Part shown: piece after piece, positions 9,464-19,820 of the stretch
Layout of the letters: every line of letters begins with the position of its first letter
Numbering within the stretch: position 1 is the first letter of the stretch
Assembly (NCBI GenBank): GCA_003210655.1
Contig: QCUQ01000004.1
Location: 1-64,000, forward strand
From: Prochlorococcus sp. AG-679-M10
Lineage (GTDB): Bacteria; Cyanobacteriota; Cyanobacteriia; PCC-6307; Cyanobiaceae
Direction of reading: 5' to 3'
Length of the DNA: 64,000 bases
Program-made: the position numbers and the translations under genes
The notes under the pieces: generated by a model
The model's input: only the letters and a program-made list of their open reading frames with translations
What the model was told of the DNA's origin: nothing
Database searches by the model: none

Positions 9464-10462
9464 ATGGAAATAAATCCAATACTGCAAAATGTATTAGCTC
9501 CACCAGTACTTTTTTTTCTAATTGGAGCCATTTCTGTAATTTTTAAATCTGATTTAGAAATACCTGCACCTTTACCAAAACTTTTTTCCTTATATTTACT
9601 TTTGGCAATTGGTTTTAAGGGAGGTATTGAAATTCAAAAAAGTGGTTTTACTGATCAGGTTTTACCAACATTAAGTGCCGCAATATTGATGTCATTAATA
9701 ATTCCACTGATTGGATTCTTTATCTTAAGGTGCAAGTTTGACGTTTTCAACTCAGCAGCCATTGCAGCAGCATATGGTTCTATTAGTGCTGTTACCTTTA
9801 TCTCAGCAGAGAGTTTTTTAGAGAGTCAAAGTATAGATTTCGATGGATTCATGGTTGGTGCTTTAGCTTTAATGGAATCTCCTGCCATAATTGTGGGCTT
9901 ATTACTAGTAAAATTTGCAGCACCTCAAAATAGACCTAATTCAAGGAAAATGCATCTAAGTTCAATATTGCATGAGTCTCTTTTAAATGGATCAGTATAT
10001 TTATTACTATCCAGTTTAATTGTGGGTTTTCTTACCGCTTTCAGTAATCCTTCAGGCATTCTAAAAATGGAACCTTTTACTGGACAATTATTCTATGGAG
10101 CAGAATGCTTTTTCCTTTTAGACATGGGAATAGTTGCAGCTCAAAGACTACCTAGACTAAAAACTGCTGGTTCATTCTTAATTGGATTTGCAATCTTGAT
10201 GCCATTGTTTAATGCTTTAATAGGTGTTTTCGTTGCAAGATTTTTATCTCTTGGGCCTGGAAACGCACTTTTATTTGTGGTTTTATGTGCAAGTGCCTCG
10301 TATTTAGCAGTACCGGCAGCAATGAGGATGACTGTTCCAGAAGCAAGATCAAGTTACTATATATCTACAACTTTAGGTTTAACTTTTCCGTTCAATATAA
10401 TATTAGGTATTCCAATTTATATGAGTTTAGTAAATAAAATTATTCCACTTACCCCTTTGTAA
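9464..10462 (+). CDS. sbtA: SbtA-like sodium-dependent bicarbonate transporter
   Basis: The 332-residue membrane protein shows about ten hydrophobic helices and SbtA-family features (LAIGFKGGIEIQKSG, AAIAAAYGSISAVTFISAESFL, MVGALALMESPAIIVGLLL). SbtA imports bicarbonate at high affinity with Na+ to feed the carboxysome. It starts 6 bases after the BicA-like gene and ends 3 bases before the PII-like gene, so a three-gene transcript is likely. It is somewhat shorter than the roughly 370-residue freshwater SbtA. Confidence 0.9.
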   Translation: MEINPILQNVLAPPVLFFLIGAISVIFKSDLEIPAPLPKLFSLYLLLAIGFKGGIEIQKSGFTDQVLPTLSAAILMSLIIPLIGFFILRCKFDVFNSAAIAAAYGSISAVTFISAESFLESQSIDFDGFMVGALALMESPAIIVGLLLVKFAAPQNRPNSRKMHLSSILHESLLNGSVYLLLSSLIVGFLTAFSNPSGILKMEPFTGQLFYGAECFFLLDMGIVAAQRLPRLKTAGSFLIGFAILMPLFNALIGVFVARFLSLGPGNALLFVVLCASASYLAVPAAMRMTVPEARSSYYISTTLGLTFPFNIILGIPIYMSLVNKIIPLTPL

Positions 10463-10465
10463 AAA

Positions 10466-10747
10466 ATGAAAAGATTAGATTTAATTTTTAGTGAAAGAGA
10501 GCTTGATGCGATTATCAATACATTAGAAAAAGCTAATGTACCTGGCTACACCATAATGAAACATGCAACAGGTAGAGGTCCTGAAAGAGTTGTGACAGAA
10601 GATATGGAGTTTACTGGATTTGGTTCGAATGCTCACGTTATAGTTTTTTGTGAACAAGATTTAATTGATAAAATGCGAGAGAATATTAAGTCTGATCTAA
10701 GTTATTACGGTGGAGTAGCTTATATTTCAGAAGCAACACCTTTATAA
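10466..10747 (+). CDS. sbtB: PII-like SbtB regulator, short form without redox loop
   Basis: The 93-residue ferredoxin-like protein matches the PII-like SbtB group. It starts MKRLDLIFSERELDAI, has a central MKHATGRGPER nucleotide-contact stretch, and has a short T-loop-like MEFTGFGSNAHV. SbtB binds adenine nucleotides (cAMP, AMP, ADP, ATP) and gates SbtA. The C-terminal CGPxGC redox loop described for Synechocystis SbtB is missing, as the protein ends AYISEATPL. Function is supported by its place directly after sbtA. Confidence 0.85.
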   Translation: MKRLDLIFSERELDAIINTLEKANVPGYTIMKHATGRGPERVVTEDMEFTGFGSNAHVIVFCEQDLIDKMRENIKSDLSYYGGVAYISEATPL

Positions 10748-10752
10748 ATTCT

Positions 10753-11709
10753 TCAAGAGTGTATCCAATCAACTCTTATATTTTTTCTGCTATTTAAATA
10801 ACGGTCTATAGACATGGCTGCTATACATCCATCTGATGCTGCGACAACAGCCTGTTTGAAAGGCGTATTTCTTATATCACCAATAGCCCAAACGCCATCA
10901 GAATTTGTAGACATAAAATCATCAACAATTACACCTCCATCTTCCTTTAAAGCAATTTGATCTCCTAAAAAATCAGTAATTGGCTTTGAACCACTCATGT
11001 ATACAAAGACTCCATCTAAATCAAGATTAATAGGTCCTTCTTCTTGTTTATTCTTGACAACAACACCATTTACTCCCATATCATTTCCTATTATTTCTAA
11101 TAATCTGGTTCTACTCCAATGTTTAATATTAGAACTATCCATTAATTCCATAGCTTCCTCATTATCTGACTTTGGATCACTCGATGTAATCCAATGTACA
11201 GTCGAAGCAAATTTAGTAAGAACAGTAGCTTCTTCAATTGCTTCTTTATTGGCCCCAACAACTGCAACTTCTCTATTTTTATAAAAAGCACCATCACATG
11301 TAGCACAATAACTTACACCCTTTCCTAAGAAATCTGCTTCTCCTTTAAATGAAGCAGGTCTACCCATAGCTCCACTTGCGAGTACTAGTGCTTTTGCTTT
11401 AAAAGTTCCTTCCGGTGTATAAACAGTCTTCCAATCTTCTGCTACATCAATACCAAAAACTTGAGCTCTTCTATAGTCAGTTCCATATTGAACAGCTTGT
11501 TCTCTCATTAATGTAAGCAATTTTTCGCCACTAATATCTACAGGAACTCCAGGATAATTTGCAATTTGATGAGTTATTGCTAAAGCTCCAACAGATGGAT
11601 TCTTATCTATAATTACGGTCTTTAAGTTAGAACGAGATGTATACAACGCACATGTGCATCCAGCTGGACCACCACCAATAATCGCAACATCTGTCTCAAT
11701 AATTTCCAA
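10753..11709 (-). CDS. trxB: Thioredoxin-reductase-like flavoprotein lacking canonical NADPH motifs
   Basis: The 318-residue protein has the FAD motif GGGPAGCTC at the N-terminus, the redox-active CATCDG (Cys135 and Cys138), and the C-terminal GDIR FAD-binding stretch. The pyridine-nucleotide half is altered: the usual GGGDSA reads VGANKEA (about 151-157), and the usual HRRDxxRA reads ITSSDPK (about 174-180). Such loss marks the ferredoxin-linked or otherwise NADPH-independent reductases (FFTR/DDOR types) described in Clostridium and some cyanobacteria. It is annotated by family as TrxB, but the electron donor is probably not NADPH. It is convergent with sbtB, 5 bases apart. Confidence 0.85.
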   Translation of the reverse strand: MEIIETDVAIIGGGPAGCTCALYTSRSNLKTVIIDKNPSVGALAITHQIANYPGVPVDISGEKLLTLMREQAVQYGTDYRRAQVFGIDVAEDWKTVYTPEGTFKAKALVLASGAMGRPASFKGEADFLGKGVSYCATCDGAFYKNREVAVVGANKEAIEEATVLTKFASTVHWITSSDPKSDNEEAMELMDSSNIKHWSRTRLLEIIGNDMGVNGVVVKNKQEEGPINLDLDGVFVYMSGSKPITDFLGDQIALKEDGGVIVDDFMSTNSDGVWAIGDIRNTPFKQAVVAASDGCIAAMSIDRYLNSRKNIRVDWIHS

Positions 11710-11964
11710 TTTAATAAAACTCCTTTTAATCGATAATTAGATGAGTTTTTGGGTAGAAAAAAATACTATTTAAATTTCTAGCCTTTTTACATAATTATAA
11801 GTTAAAAGAAAAAAAAGGAAAAAGCATAATATAGATACAAACTTACATAGGAAAAATAAGAATAGAGAAATAAAAAAGGAAATCAATTACCTGATTTGTT
11901 CTCAATTGATCTATTATTAGATAGATGAAAGTTAAGAATTACTTAAAGGCTTTAAATATCATTT

Positions 11965-12282
11965 ATGACGAATTCTGATTATCTTTTGAAAGCAGCTATT
12001 AAAAAGGTAACTGAAAAATTAAACGAAATAGTCGTTGAGAAAATTGAAGAAGCTTCAAATATTGCTCAAGATGTTCCAGAAAAAATCAAAAAAGAATTTG
12101 AAACGCTAAAAGAGGCAATAATTGAAGAGGCTGCAAGAATGGAAAATGAAGTAAGTAAGAGTAGAAATGCTGATAATTCAGAATCTAATAAAGATCCATA
12201 TTTAAGTGATGTTCTAAAAGAAATAGAGGATATTAAAGTAAAAATTGATCATTTTAATAGAAAAATGAATAATACAATTTAA
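11965..12282 (+). CDS. Hypothetical coiled, charged protein upstream of the ABC1 kinase
   Basis: I do not recognise the 105-residue product. It is rich in Lys and Glu and predicted to be helical, with amphipathic stretches (IKKEFETLKEAIIEEAARMENEV) and no membrane segment or Cys. Its stop overlaps the start of the ABC1-kinase gene by one base (TAATG), so translational coupling is likely and a role with that kinase is possible. The 255-bp gap upstream contains only A/T-rich DNA with no other gene that I can support. Confidence 0.75.
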   Translation: MTNSDYLLKAAIKKVTEKLNEIVVEKIEEASNIAQDVPEKIKKEFETLKEAIIEEAARMENEVSKSRNADNSESNKDPYLSDVLKEIEDIKVKIDHFNRKMNNTI

Positions 12283-13949
12283 TGAATAATCATAAATTAA
12301 AAAATCGAATAAAGAAAATCAAAAGAGGACTTCTTATTTGGAGAATACTTATTTTACTTTTGGTTAATTTATGGCTAGATAATTTAATATTTAAAATTTT
12401 TCGAACTAATAAACATAAAAAAAATAAAGTTCAAATAAAAAGAGCAAAGTGGTTTACTAATCAATTAATTGAACTTGGTTCTGCTTTTATCAAAATTGGT
12501 CAGCTATTATCTGCGAGACCTGATTTAATTCCGAATACTTGGATACAAGAATTATCAAAGTTACAAGATCAAGTTCCTCAGTTCTCATATACGAAAGTTG
12601 AAGAAATTATCCAAAAAGAATTAGGAAATAAGTTCTCAGAAATCAACCAAATTACTTCTACTCCAATTGGATCAGCTTCGTTAGCTCAGGTTCATAAAGC
12701 AACTTTAAAAGATGGGAAAGAAGTTGTATTTAAAGTTCAAAGACCTAATCTGAAGAATTTATTCACAATCGATTTGAACATAATGCAACAAATTGCTTCC
12801 ATAATTCAAAAGAATAAGAACTGGAGTCGAGGAAGGAATTGGGTTGCAATAGCAAAAGAGTGTAGAAAAGTTCTTATGAAAGAACTAGATTTTAAATGTG
12901 AAGCTCAATATGCCGCAAGATTTAGGCAGCAATTTCTTGATGATGAAAATGTAGCAGTTCCTGAGGTAATTTGGAACTTGAGCACTGAAAAAGTTCTTTG
13001 TTTAAGTTATTTAGAAGGTACAAAAATAAGTGATGTTGAAAAATTAAAATCTAAGAATATTGACTTATCAAAGATTGCAGAAATAGGTGCAGTTAGCTAT
13101 TTAAAACAGCTCGTAAATTATGGTTTTTTTCATGCTGATCCTCATCCAGGTAACTTAGCCGTTTCAAATTCAGGCAAATTAATCTTTTATGATTTTGGGA
13201 TGATGGGCAATATTTCAAATAGTCTACAAGCAAGCTTAGGATCTATGGTTCAATCTGCAGCATTAAGAGATGCATCATCACTAGTAACTCAACTCCAGCA
13301 AGCGGGGTTGATTTCTAAAGATATAGATGTGGGTCCAGTTAGAAGATTAGTTAGATTAATGCTGAGAGAAGCTTTAACTCCACCATTCAGCCCAAATATC
13401 ATTGAAAAACTATCTGGGGACTTATACGAACTTGTTTATGAAACTCCTTTTCAGCTTCCAGTTGATTTAATATTTGTAATGAGAGCACTATCAACTTTTG
13501 AAGGTGTTGGTAGAATGTTAGATCCAGGGTTTAACCTTGTAACAATAACTAAGCCTTATCTAATTGATTTAATGACTTCTAACAATCAAACACCTAATGA
13601 TTTAATTAACCAATTTGGTAGGCAAGTAGGAGAGTTAGGTTCAAAGGCTGTAGGTATCCCAAAAAGAATTGATGAGAGTTTAGAGAGATTAGAACAGGGT
13701 GATTTACAACTTCAAATAAGGATGGGCGAATCTGATAGGCAATTTAAGAAAATGTTTACAGCGCAAAAATCATTAGGTCATTCTATTCTTATAGGAAGCT
13801 TAACCATAGCATCAGCTTTACTAGTAACTAATAACCAAAATAATTTTGCAGTCTTACCTTTAATTTTTGCAGCACCAATAAGTATTGATTGGATTAAGTG
13901 TCAATTAAGCATGAGAAAAGGTTCAAGAATAGAAAAGCTTAAGCAATAA
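12282..13949 (+). CDS. ABC1/UbiB-family atypical protein kinase
   Basis: The 555-residue protein has the ABC1 KxGQ motif in FIKIGQLLSARPDLIP, then an Ala-rich loop PIGSASLAQVHKA, a catalytic HADPHPGN and the DFG-type YDFGMMG. A hydrophobic stretch lies near the C-terminus (SILIGSLTIASALLV). In bacteria and plastids this family supports prenylquinone metabolism and photoprotection, in part by ATPase action. Cyanobacteria carry several paralogues and I cannot say which function this one has. It is coupled to the small gene before it and convergent with eno. Confidence 0.92.
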   Translation: MNNHKLKNRIKKIKRGLLIWRILILLLVNLWLDNLIFKIFRTNKHKKNKVQIKRAKWFTNQLIELGSAFIKIGQLLSARPDLIPNTWIQELSKLQDQVPQFSYTKVEEIIQKELGNKFSEINQITSTPIGSASLAQVHKATLKDGKEVVFKVQRPNLKNLFTIDLNIMQQIASIIQKNKNWSRGRNWVAIAKECRKVLMKELDFKCEAQYAARFRQQFLDDENVAVPEVIWNLSTEKVLCLSYLEGTKISDVEKLKSKNIDLSKIAEIGAVSYLKQLVNYGFFHADPHPGNLAVSNSGKLIFYDFGMMGNISNSLQASLGSMVQSAALRDASSLVTQLQQAGLISKDIDVGPVRRLVRLMLREALTPPFSPNIIEKLSGDLYELVYETPFQLPVDLIFVMRALSTFEGVGRMLDPGFNLVTITKPYLIDLMTSNNQTPNDLINQFGRQVGELGSKAVGIPKRIDESLERLEQGDLQLQIRMGESDRQFKKMFTAQKSLGHSILIGSLTIASALLVTNNQNNFAVLPLIFAAPISIDWIKCQLSMRKGSRIEKLKQ

Positions 13950-13952
13950 AAA

Positions 13953-15248
<1,296 letters not shown>

Positions 15249-15442
15249 TTAATTAATACTATTTAAATCCTATAAATAGCTGAAGTATTTGGCTAATATC
15301 TGAAATATAAAGAAGATAATCAAATAATTTTTTTTGATTTCAAAACAAGTGCCAAAACCCTTTACCAATTATCTAGTATTCATGCAAATTTTCCAACCAA
15401 ACTAGAAACTCTCTGCATTTCTAAATTTTTTTTAATTTCATC

Positions 15443-15464
15443 TTATAATTTGAAAAAATTATAA
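15443..15464. repeat. AT-only inverted repeat in the eno-clpB intergenic region
   Basis: A perfect 9-bp inverted repeat TTATAATTT / AAATTATAA encloses GAAA, the type of loop that stabilises RNA hairpins. It lies in the 284-bp divergent gap. The stem has no G or C, so it may be a chance product of the base composition. It may instead be an operator, or a hairpin in the clpB leader. No other feature in this gap is convincing. Confidence 0.35.
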
Positions 15465-15529
15465 ATGATCATTAAGTTATTCTTAATTAAGATAAATTTA
15501 AATTATCAGGCATAAATTTTGTATAGTTC

Positions 15530-18289
15530 ATGAGAGAAACTCTTACATCAAATCCAGAACTTTTTAGTGATATAAGCTGGAATCTTCTTCTTTTGGGAGA
15601 AGAAACTGCAAAAAAATGGGACCATAGTGAATTTAATATTGAACACATTATTCATACTTTGTTCACATCAAGTGAATTCTTTTCATTCATTGAAAAGTTA
15701 TCAATAGATCAAAATACAGTTCTAGATATAACTGAAGATTTTTTAGAAGAAACCCCAATAAATGATTCAGATATTTTTACTATTGGTGAAGAGCTCGAAA
15801 TTTTATTAGACAATGCATATCAAATCAAAGCACAATGGGGATCTAATTTAATAGAGATTCCTCATCTTTTAATTGCTTTAGGTAGAGATTCAAGAATAGG
15901 TAATTATGTTTTTCAAGAGGGAGACCTTTCAGTAGAGCAATTAGAAGAAGAATTAAAATTGTCCCCAAATATTATTCAAAGAGAAAATTACCTAGAAAAT
16001 AAGAAATATATATCTGATGAAGATAATAAATTAATCAATCCATCCATCGATGAAAGTAATAAGGAGGACCTAATAAAAGAATCAAAAGCCATCATCCCTT
16101 CAAAGAAAAGTAATCTTAAAATTAATGCCAAGCAAATGATTGAAGAGAATGCACTTTCTCTTTACGGAAAAGATTTAACAGGATCTGCTGAAAAAGGTCT
16201 ACTAGACCCCGTAATAGGTAGAGAGGATGAGATTAATAGCTTAATGAGAGTTTTATCTCGAAGAAGCAAAAACAATCCAATCCTCATTGGTTATCCAGGA
16301 GTCGGGAAAACTTCCATTGCCAAATTACTTGCTCAATTGATTGTAGAAAAAAAAGTTCCTGATTCATTAAAAAACGTAAAAATTATTTCTCTCGACTTAG
16401 GAGCATTAGTTTCAGGAACAAAATTTAGAGGTCAATTAGAGGAAAGACTAAGCTTAATACTTAATGAAATAAAAGACTCAAATCAGGGAATTATTTTATT
16501 TATTGATGAAATTCATACAATAATCAGCTCTGATAGAACTACAACAGATATAAGCAATATATTAAAACCTTTATTAACTGAAGGTGACCTGAGATGCATA
16601 GGAACAACAACCCCTGAAAAATTTCGCGAAAGTATTGAAAAAGATCAAACATTAAATAATTGTTTTCAAAAGATATTAGTGAATGAACCATCAGTTGAGT
16701 TAAGTGCAAAAATCTTACAAGGTGTAAAAAAGAAATATGAATTACATCATGGCATTAGAATTACAGAAGAAGCAATTAATTGTTCTGCGAGACTTGCAGA
16801 TAGATACATCAGTGATAAGTGCCTTCCAGATAAAGCAATAGATTTAATAGATGAAGCAGCGGCACAATTAAAAATTGAATCTAATATAAAACCTCAAATA
16901 ATTAGCGAGGAAGAAAACAATATAGATACTATTGAAAATAAATTAAAAAATATTTTTCCTGAAAATATAGAAGAAAGAGAACAATTATTAGAAAGCAAAG
17001 AAATATCTATTAAGAAATTAAATAAAATTACTAATGATTGGATTAATGACCGAGAAAAAATGGAAGAACTAACTTTTTTGTTAAAAGAGGAGGATAGGCT
17101 TGCTCACAGAATCGAAGAAGTAAAAATCAATAATGATGAATTAGATAATTTGAATATCCTTAATAATTTAGAAGAAGAACTGAATAAAGTTGAATATGAA
17201 ATAAAAAATGTTGAGATAAGTTTCCAGAAAATTCAAAGAAATAAAAAATATAATTTTAAATATCAAGTTGAATCTGATGATATTGCTGATGTTGTTTCAA
17301 AAATAACTGGGATTCCTATTACCAAAGTAGTTTCTAATGAACGAAAAAAATTAGTGAATTTAGAGTTAGAAATAAGCGAAAAAGTTATTGGACAAAAAAA
17401 AGCGATAGAAGCTGTTTCTTCTGCGATAAGAAGAGCGAGAGTTGGAATGAAGAATCCTAAAAGACCAATTGGATCATTCTTATTTATGGGTCCGACAGGA
17501 GTTGGTAAAACAGAATTAGCAAAATCTCTGGCATCATCATTATTTGATGAAGAAGAAGCTTTATTAAGGTTGGATATGAGTGAATATATGGAGAAAAATG
17601 CTGTCGCAAGACTTTTAGGAGCGCCTCCAGGTTATATTGGATATGAAGAGGGAGGGCAATTAACTGAAGCAGTTAGGAGAAAACCTTATTCTGTAATTCT
17701 CCTTGATGAGATCGAAAAAGCGCATGCAGAAGTTTTCAATATCCTCCTACAAGTTTTAGATGAAGGAAGATTAACTGATTCTCAAGGAAGAACGGTTGAC
17801 TTCAAAAATACAGTTATAATAATGACTAGTAATTTAGCTGGAAAAATAATTCTAGAAGATTCAATAAATACTTCGAATTACAAAGAAAATTCCGAATTAA
17901 GACAACAAACATTACAAAATTCTATTAATAAATCATTATCCTCTATTTTTAGACCCGAATTTCTAAATAGAATCGATGAAATAGTAAAGTTTGATCCACT
18001 ATCAATTGATCAACTACAAAAAATAATTCTTTTACAAGTAGAAGACTTAAAGAAATTATTACTTGAACAGGGGATAAAAATTAACATTGATAAAAGAGTT
18101 ATTCAAAAGATTGCTAATGATTCCTATCAGCCTGAATATGGTGCTAGGCCCTTAGGAAGAGAACTTAGAAGACAAATAGAGAATCCCCTAGCATCAAAAC
18201 TATTGGAAGATAATTTTAAAAATAAAAAAAATATATCTGTAAAGATTAGTCCTTCAAAAAAAGATGAGATTTTATTTAAACCTAGCTGA
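15530..18289 (+). CDS. ClpB-like Hsp100 AAA+ protein, divergent paralogue
   Basis: The 919-residue protein has a degenerate Clp N domain (about 1-145) and two AAA+ modules. Module one has Walker A GYPGVGKT near residue 254 and Walker B ILFIDE. Module two has Walker A GPTGVGKT near 655, Walker B VILLDEIEKAH and the pore loop GYIGYEEGG. A charged coiled middle domain of roughly 130 residues lies between them. No ClpP-docking IGF loop is visible, so it is a ClpB-type disaggregase rather than ClpC. Unusually, the first-module arginine-finger site, ERRFQ in ClpB, reads NNCFQ (376-380), so that module is probably impaired. Likely the ClpB2-type paralogue. Confidence 0.88.
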   Translation: MRETLTSNPELFSDISWNLLLLGEETAKKWDHSEFNIEHIIHTLFTSSEFFSFIEKLSIDQNTVLDITEDFLEETPINDSDIFTIGEELEILLDNAYQIKAQWGSNLIEIPHLLIALGRDSRIGNYVFQEGDLSVEQLEEELKLSPNIIQRENYLENKKYISDEDNKLINPSIDESNKEDLIKESKAIIPSKKSNLKINAKQMIEENALSLYGKDLTGSAEKGLLDPVIGREDEINSLMRVLSRRSKNNPILIGYPGVGKTSIAKLLAQLIVEKKVPDSLKNVKIISLDLGALVSGTKFRGQLEERLSLILNEIKDSNQGIILFIDEIHTIISSDRTTTDISNILKPLLTEGDLRCIGTTTPEKFRESIEKDQTLNNCFQKILVNEPSVELSAKILQGVKKKYELHHGIRITEEAINCSARLADRYISDKCLPDKAIDLIDEAAAQLKIESNIKPQIISEEENNIDTIENKLKNIFPENIEEREQLLESKEISIKKLNKITNDWINDREKMEELTFLLKEEDRLAHRIEEVKINNDELDNLNILNNLEEELNKVEYEIKNVEISFQKIQRNKKYNFKYQVESDDIADVVSKITGIPITKVVSNERKKLVNLELEISEKVIGQKKAIEAVSSAIRRARVGMKNPKRPIGSFLFMGPTGVGKTELAKSLASSLFDEEEALLRLDMSEYMEKNAVARLLGAPPGYIGYEEGGQLTEAVRRKPYSVILLDEIEKAHAEVFNILLQVLDEGRLTDSQGRTVDFKNTVIIMTSNLAGKIILEDSINTSNYKENSELRQQTLQNSINKSLSSIFRPEFLNRIDEIVKFDPLSIDQLQKIILLQVEDLKKLLLEQGIKINIDKRVIQKIANDSYQPEYGARPLGRELRRQIENPLASKLLEDNFKNKKNISVKISPSKKDEILFKPS

Positions 18290-18339
18290 TGAGCTAAAAT
18301 AATGATAAGTTTTTTAAACTTTAACTAAATTAAAATTTT

Positions 18340-18579
18340 GTGACAAGTCCCACTAATCAAGAACCTCTTAAAAAAGAGCCTTCTGAAATAAAAGAGCCCA
18401 AAAAAAAGAAGAATTTTTTAACTTCTACATTCGATGAACTCAAACTAGTTGTGTGGCCTAACAAACAACAGTTATTTAGCGAATCTATTGCTGTTATAAT
18501 TATGGTATCCTTTTCAGCAGCAGCAATTGCATCTGTAAGCAGATTTTATGGATGGGCAGCGTCACAAATTTTCCGTTAA
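18340..18579 (+). CDS. secE: Preprotein translocase subunit SecE
   Basis: The 79-residue protein has a basic, Lys/Pro-rich N-terminus and the SecE signature FDELKLVVWPNKQQL. One C-terminal membrane helix follows (ESIAVIIMVSFSAAAIASV). SecE clamps SecY in the translocon of plasma and thylakoid membranes. The start is GTG. It leads the classical secE-nusG-rplK-rplA-rplJ-rplL order, 75 bases before nusG and 50 bases after the clpB-like gene. Confidence 0.93.
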   Translation: MTSPTNQEPLKKEPSEIKEPKKKKNFLTSTFDELKLVVWPNKQQLFSESIAVIIMVSFSAAAIASVSRFYGWAASQIFR

Positions 18580-18654
18580 ATTAAAAAATTTTTAAATATA
18601 GCTTCAATCCTATAATTTTAAAAAATCATTTATCCAGTTTCCAGAGAAAGAAAA

Positions 18655-19266
18655 ATGAGTAATGAATTGACAACAAACATTAATTCTCAAAAGGCTAATA
18701 CGAGTATAGCTAGATGGTATGCAGTTCAAGTTGCATCAAGTTGTGAAAAGAAAGTAAAGGCTACTCTCGAGCAAAGGTCAGTAACTTTAGGTGTTAATAA
18801 TAGAATTATAGAGATTGAGATACCTCAAACTCCTGGTATTAAACTTAAGAAAGATGGTTCCAGACAAACTACAGAGGAAAAAGTTTTCCCTGGTTACGTA
18901 TTGGTTAGGATGATTCTGGATGAAGATACAATGATGGCTGTTAAAAGTACTCCTAATGTCATTAATTTTGTTGGAGCGGAAGATGGAAGAGGCAGCGCTA
19001 GATCACGAGGACATATCAAACCTCGCCCCTTATCCAGACAAGAGGTAAATAGAATATTTAAGCGCGCCTCGGAGAAGAAAGCTGTAATAAAATTAGATCT
19101 TGAGGAAAAAGATAGAATTATTGTTACTAGTGGACCTTTTAAAGATTTTCAGGGTGAAGTTATAGAAGTTTCAGGTGAAAGAAATAAATTAAAAGCATTA
19201 CTTTCAATCTTTGGGCGCGAAACTCCTGTAGAATTAGAATTCTCCCAAATCAATAAACAGAATTAA
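18655..19266 (+). CDS. nusG: Transcription termination/antitermination factor NusG
   Basis: The 203-residue protein has the NGN domain (ARWYAVQVASSCEKKV and KVFPGYVLVRM) and a C-terminal KOW domain (GPFKDFQGEVIEVSGERNKLKALLSIFGR). NusG binds RNA polymerase, suppresses or promotes pausing and couples transcription to the ribosome. An insertion of acidic and Arg/Pro residues between the domains (GAEDGRGSARSRGHIKPRPLS) is typical of cyanobacteria. Standard operon position. Confidence 0.97.
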   Translation: MSNELTTNINSQKANTSIARWYAVQVASSCEKKVKATLEQRSVTLGVNNRIIEIEIPQTPGIKLKKDGSRQTTEEKVFPGYVLVRMILDEDTMMAVKSTPNVINFVGAEDGRGSARSRGHIKPRPLSRQEVNRIFKRASEKKAVIKLDLEEKDRIIVTSGPFKDFQGEVIEVSGERNKLKALLSIFGRETPVELEFSQINKQN

Positions 19267-19327
19267 TTATTTTTTTGTTTATCGAGTAAATTAATCATTT
19301 TAAATCCCGTTTAAATTCACGAAACTA

Positions 19328-19753
19328 ATGGCAAAAAAAATTGTTGCAGTTATTAAACTAGCACTTCAAGCTGGCAAAGCAAATCCAGCCCCACCAGTGG
19401 GTCCAGCGTTAGGTCAGCACGGTGTCAATATTATGGCATTCTGCAAAGAATATAATGCGAGAACACAAGATAAAGCCGGTTTTGTTATTCCTGTTGAAAT
19501 TTCAGTTTTTGAAGATAGAAGCTTTACCTTCATAACCAAAACTCCACCTGCTTCAGTCTTAATAACTAAAGCTGCTGGTATCGAAAAAGGAGCTGGTGAA
19601 TCTTCTAAAGGATCTGTTGGAAATATTAGTAAATCTCAATTAGAGGAGATAGCCAAAACAAAGCTTCCTGATTTAAACTGTACAAGTATTGAGTCAGCTA
19701 TGAAGGTGATTGAAGGAACTGCTCGAAATATGGGCGTTTCAATTACTGAATAA
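19328..19753 (+). CDS. rplK: 50S ribosomal protein L11
   Basis: The 141-residue protein shows the L11 N-terminal [23 protein letters not shown] and the C-terminal RNA-binding domain ending [23 protein letters not shown]11 binds the GTPase-associated centre of 23S rRNA and is needed for factor-stimulated GTP hydrolysis and the stringent response. It is followed by rplA after 67 bases containing a small hairpin. Confidence 0.98.
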   Translation: MAKKIVAVIKLALQAGKANPAPPVGPALGQHGVNIMAFCKEYNARTQDKAGFVIPVEISVFEDRSFTFITKTPPASVLITKAAGIEKGAGESSKGSVGNISKSQLEEIAKTKLPDLNCTSIESAMKVIEGTARNMGVSITE

Positions 19754-19785
19754 TTTCAATCCCAAACATTCACTTTTTTAGGGGA

Positions 19786-19801
19786 GGTTAATTATTTAAC
19801 C
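19786..19801 (+). other. Small hairpin in the rplK-rplA spacer
   Basis: GGTTAA TTAT TTAACC forms a perfect 6-bp stem with a 4-base loop, directly preceded by the purine-rich GGGGA. It lies 19 bases before the rplA start and could influence L1 translation or mRNA stability. L1 autoregulates its own mRNA in many bacteria by binding an rRNA-like structure. I cannot show that this hairpin is such a site. Confidence 0.4.
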
Positions 19802-19820
19802 GTTTGAACCCAAATATATT

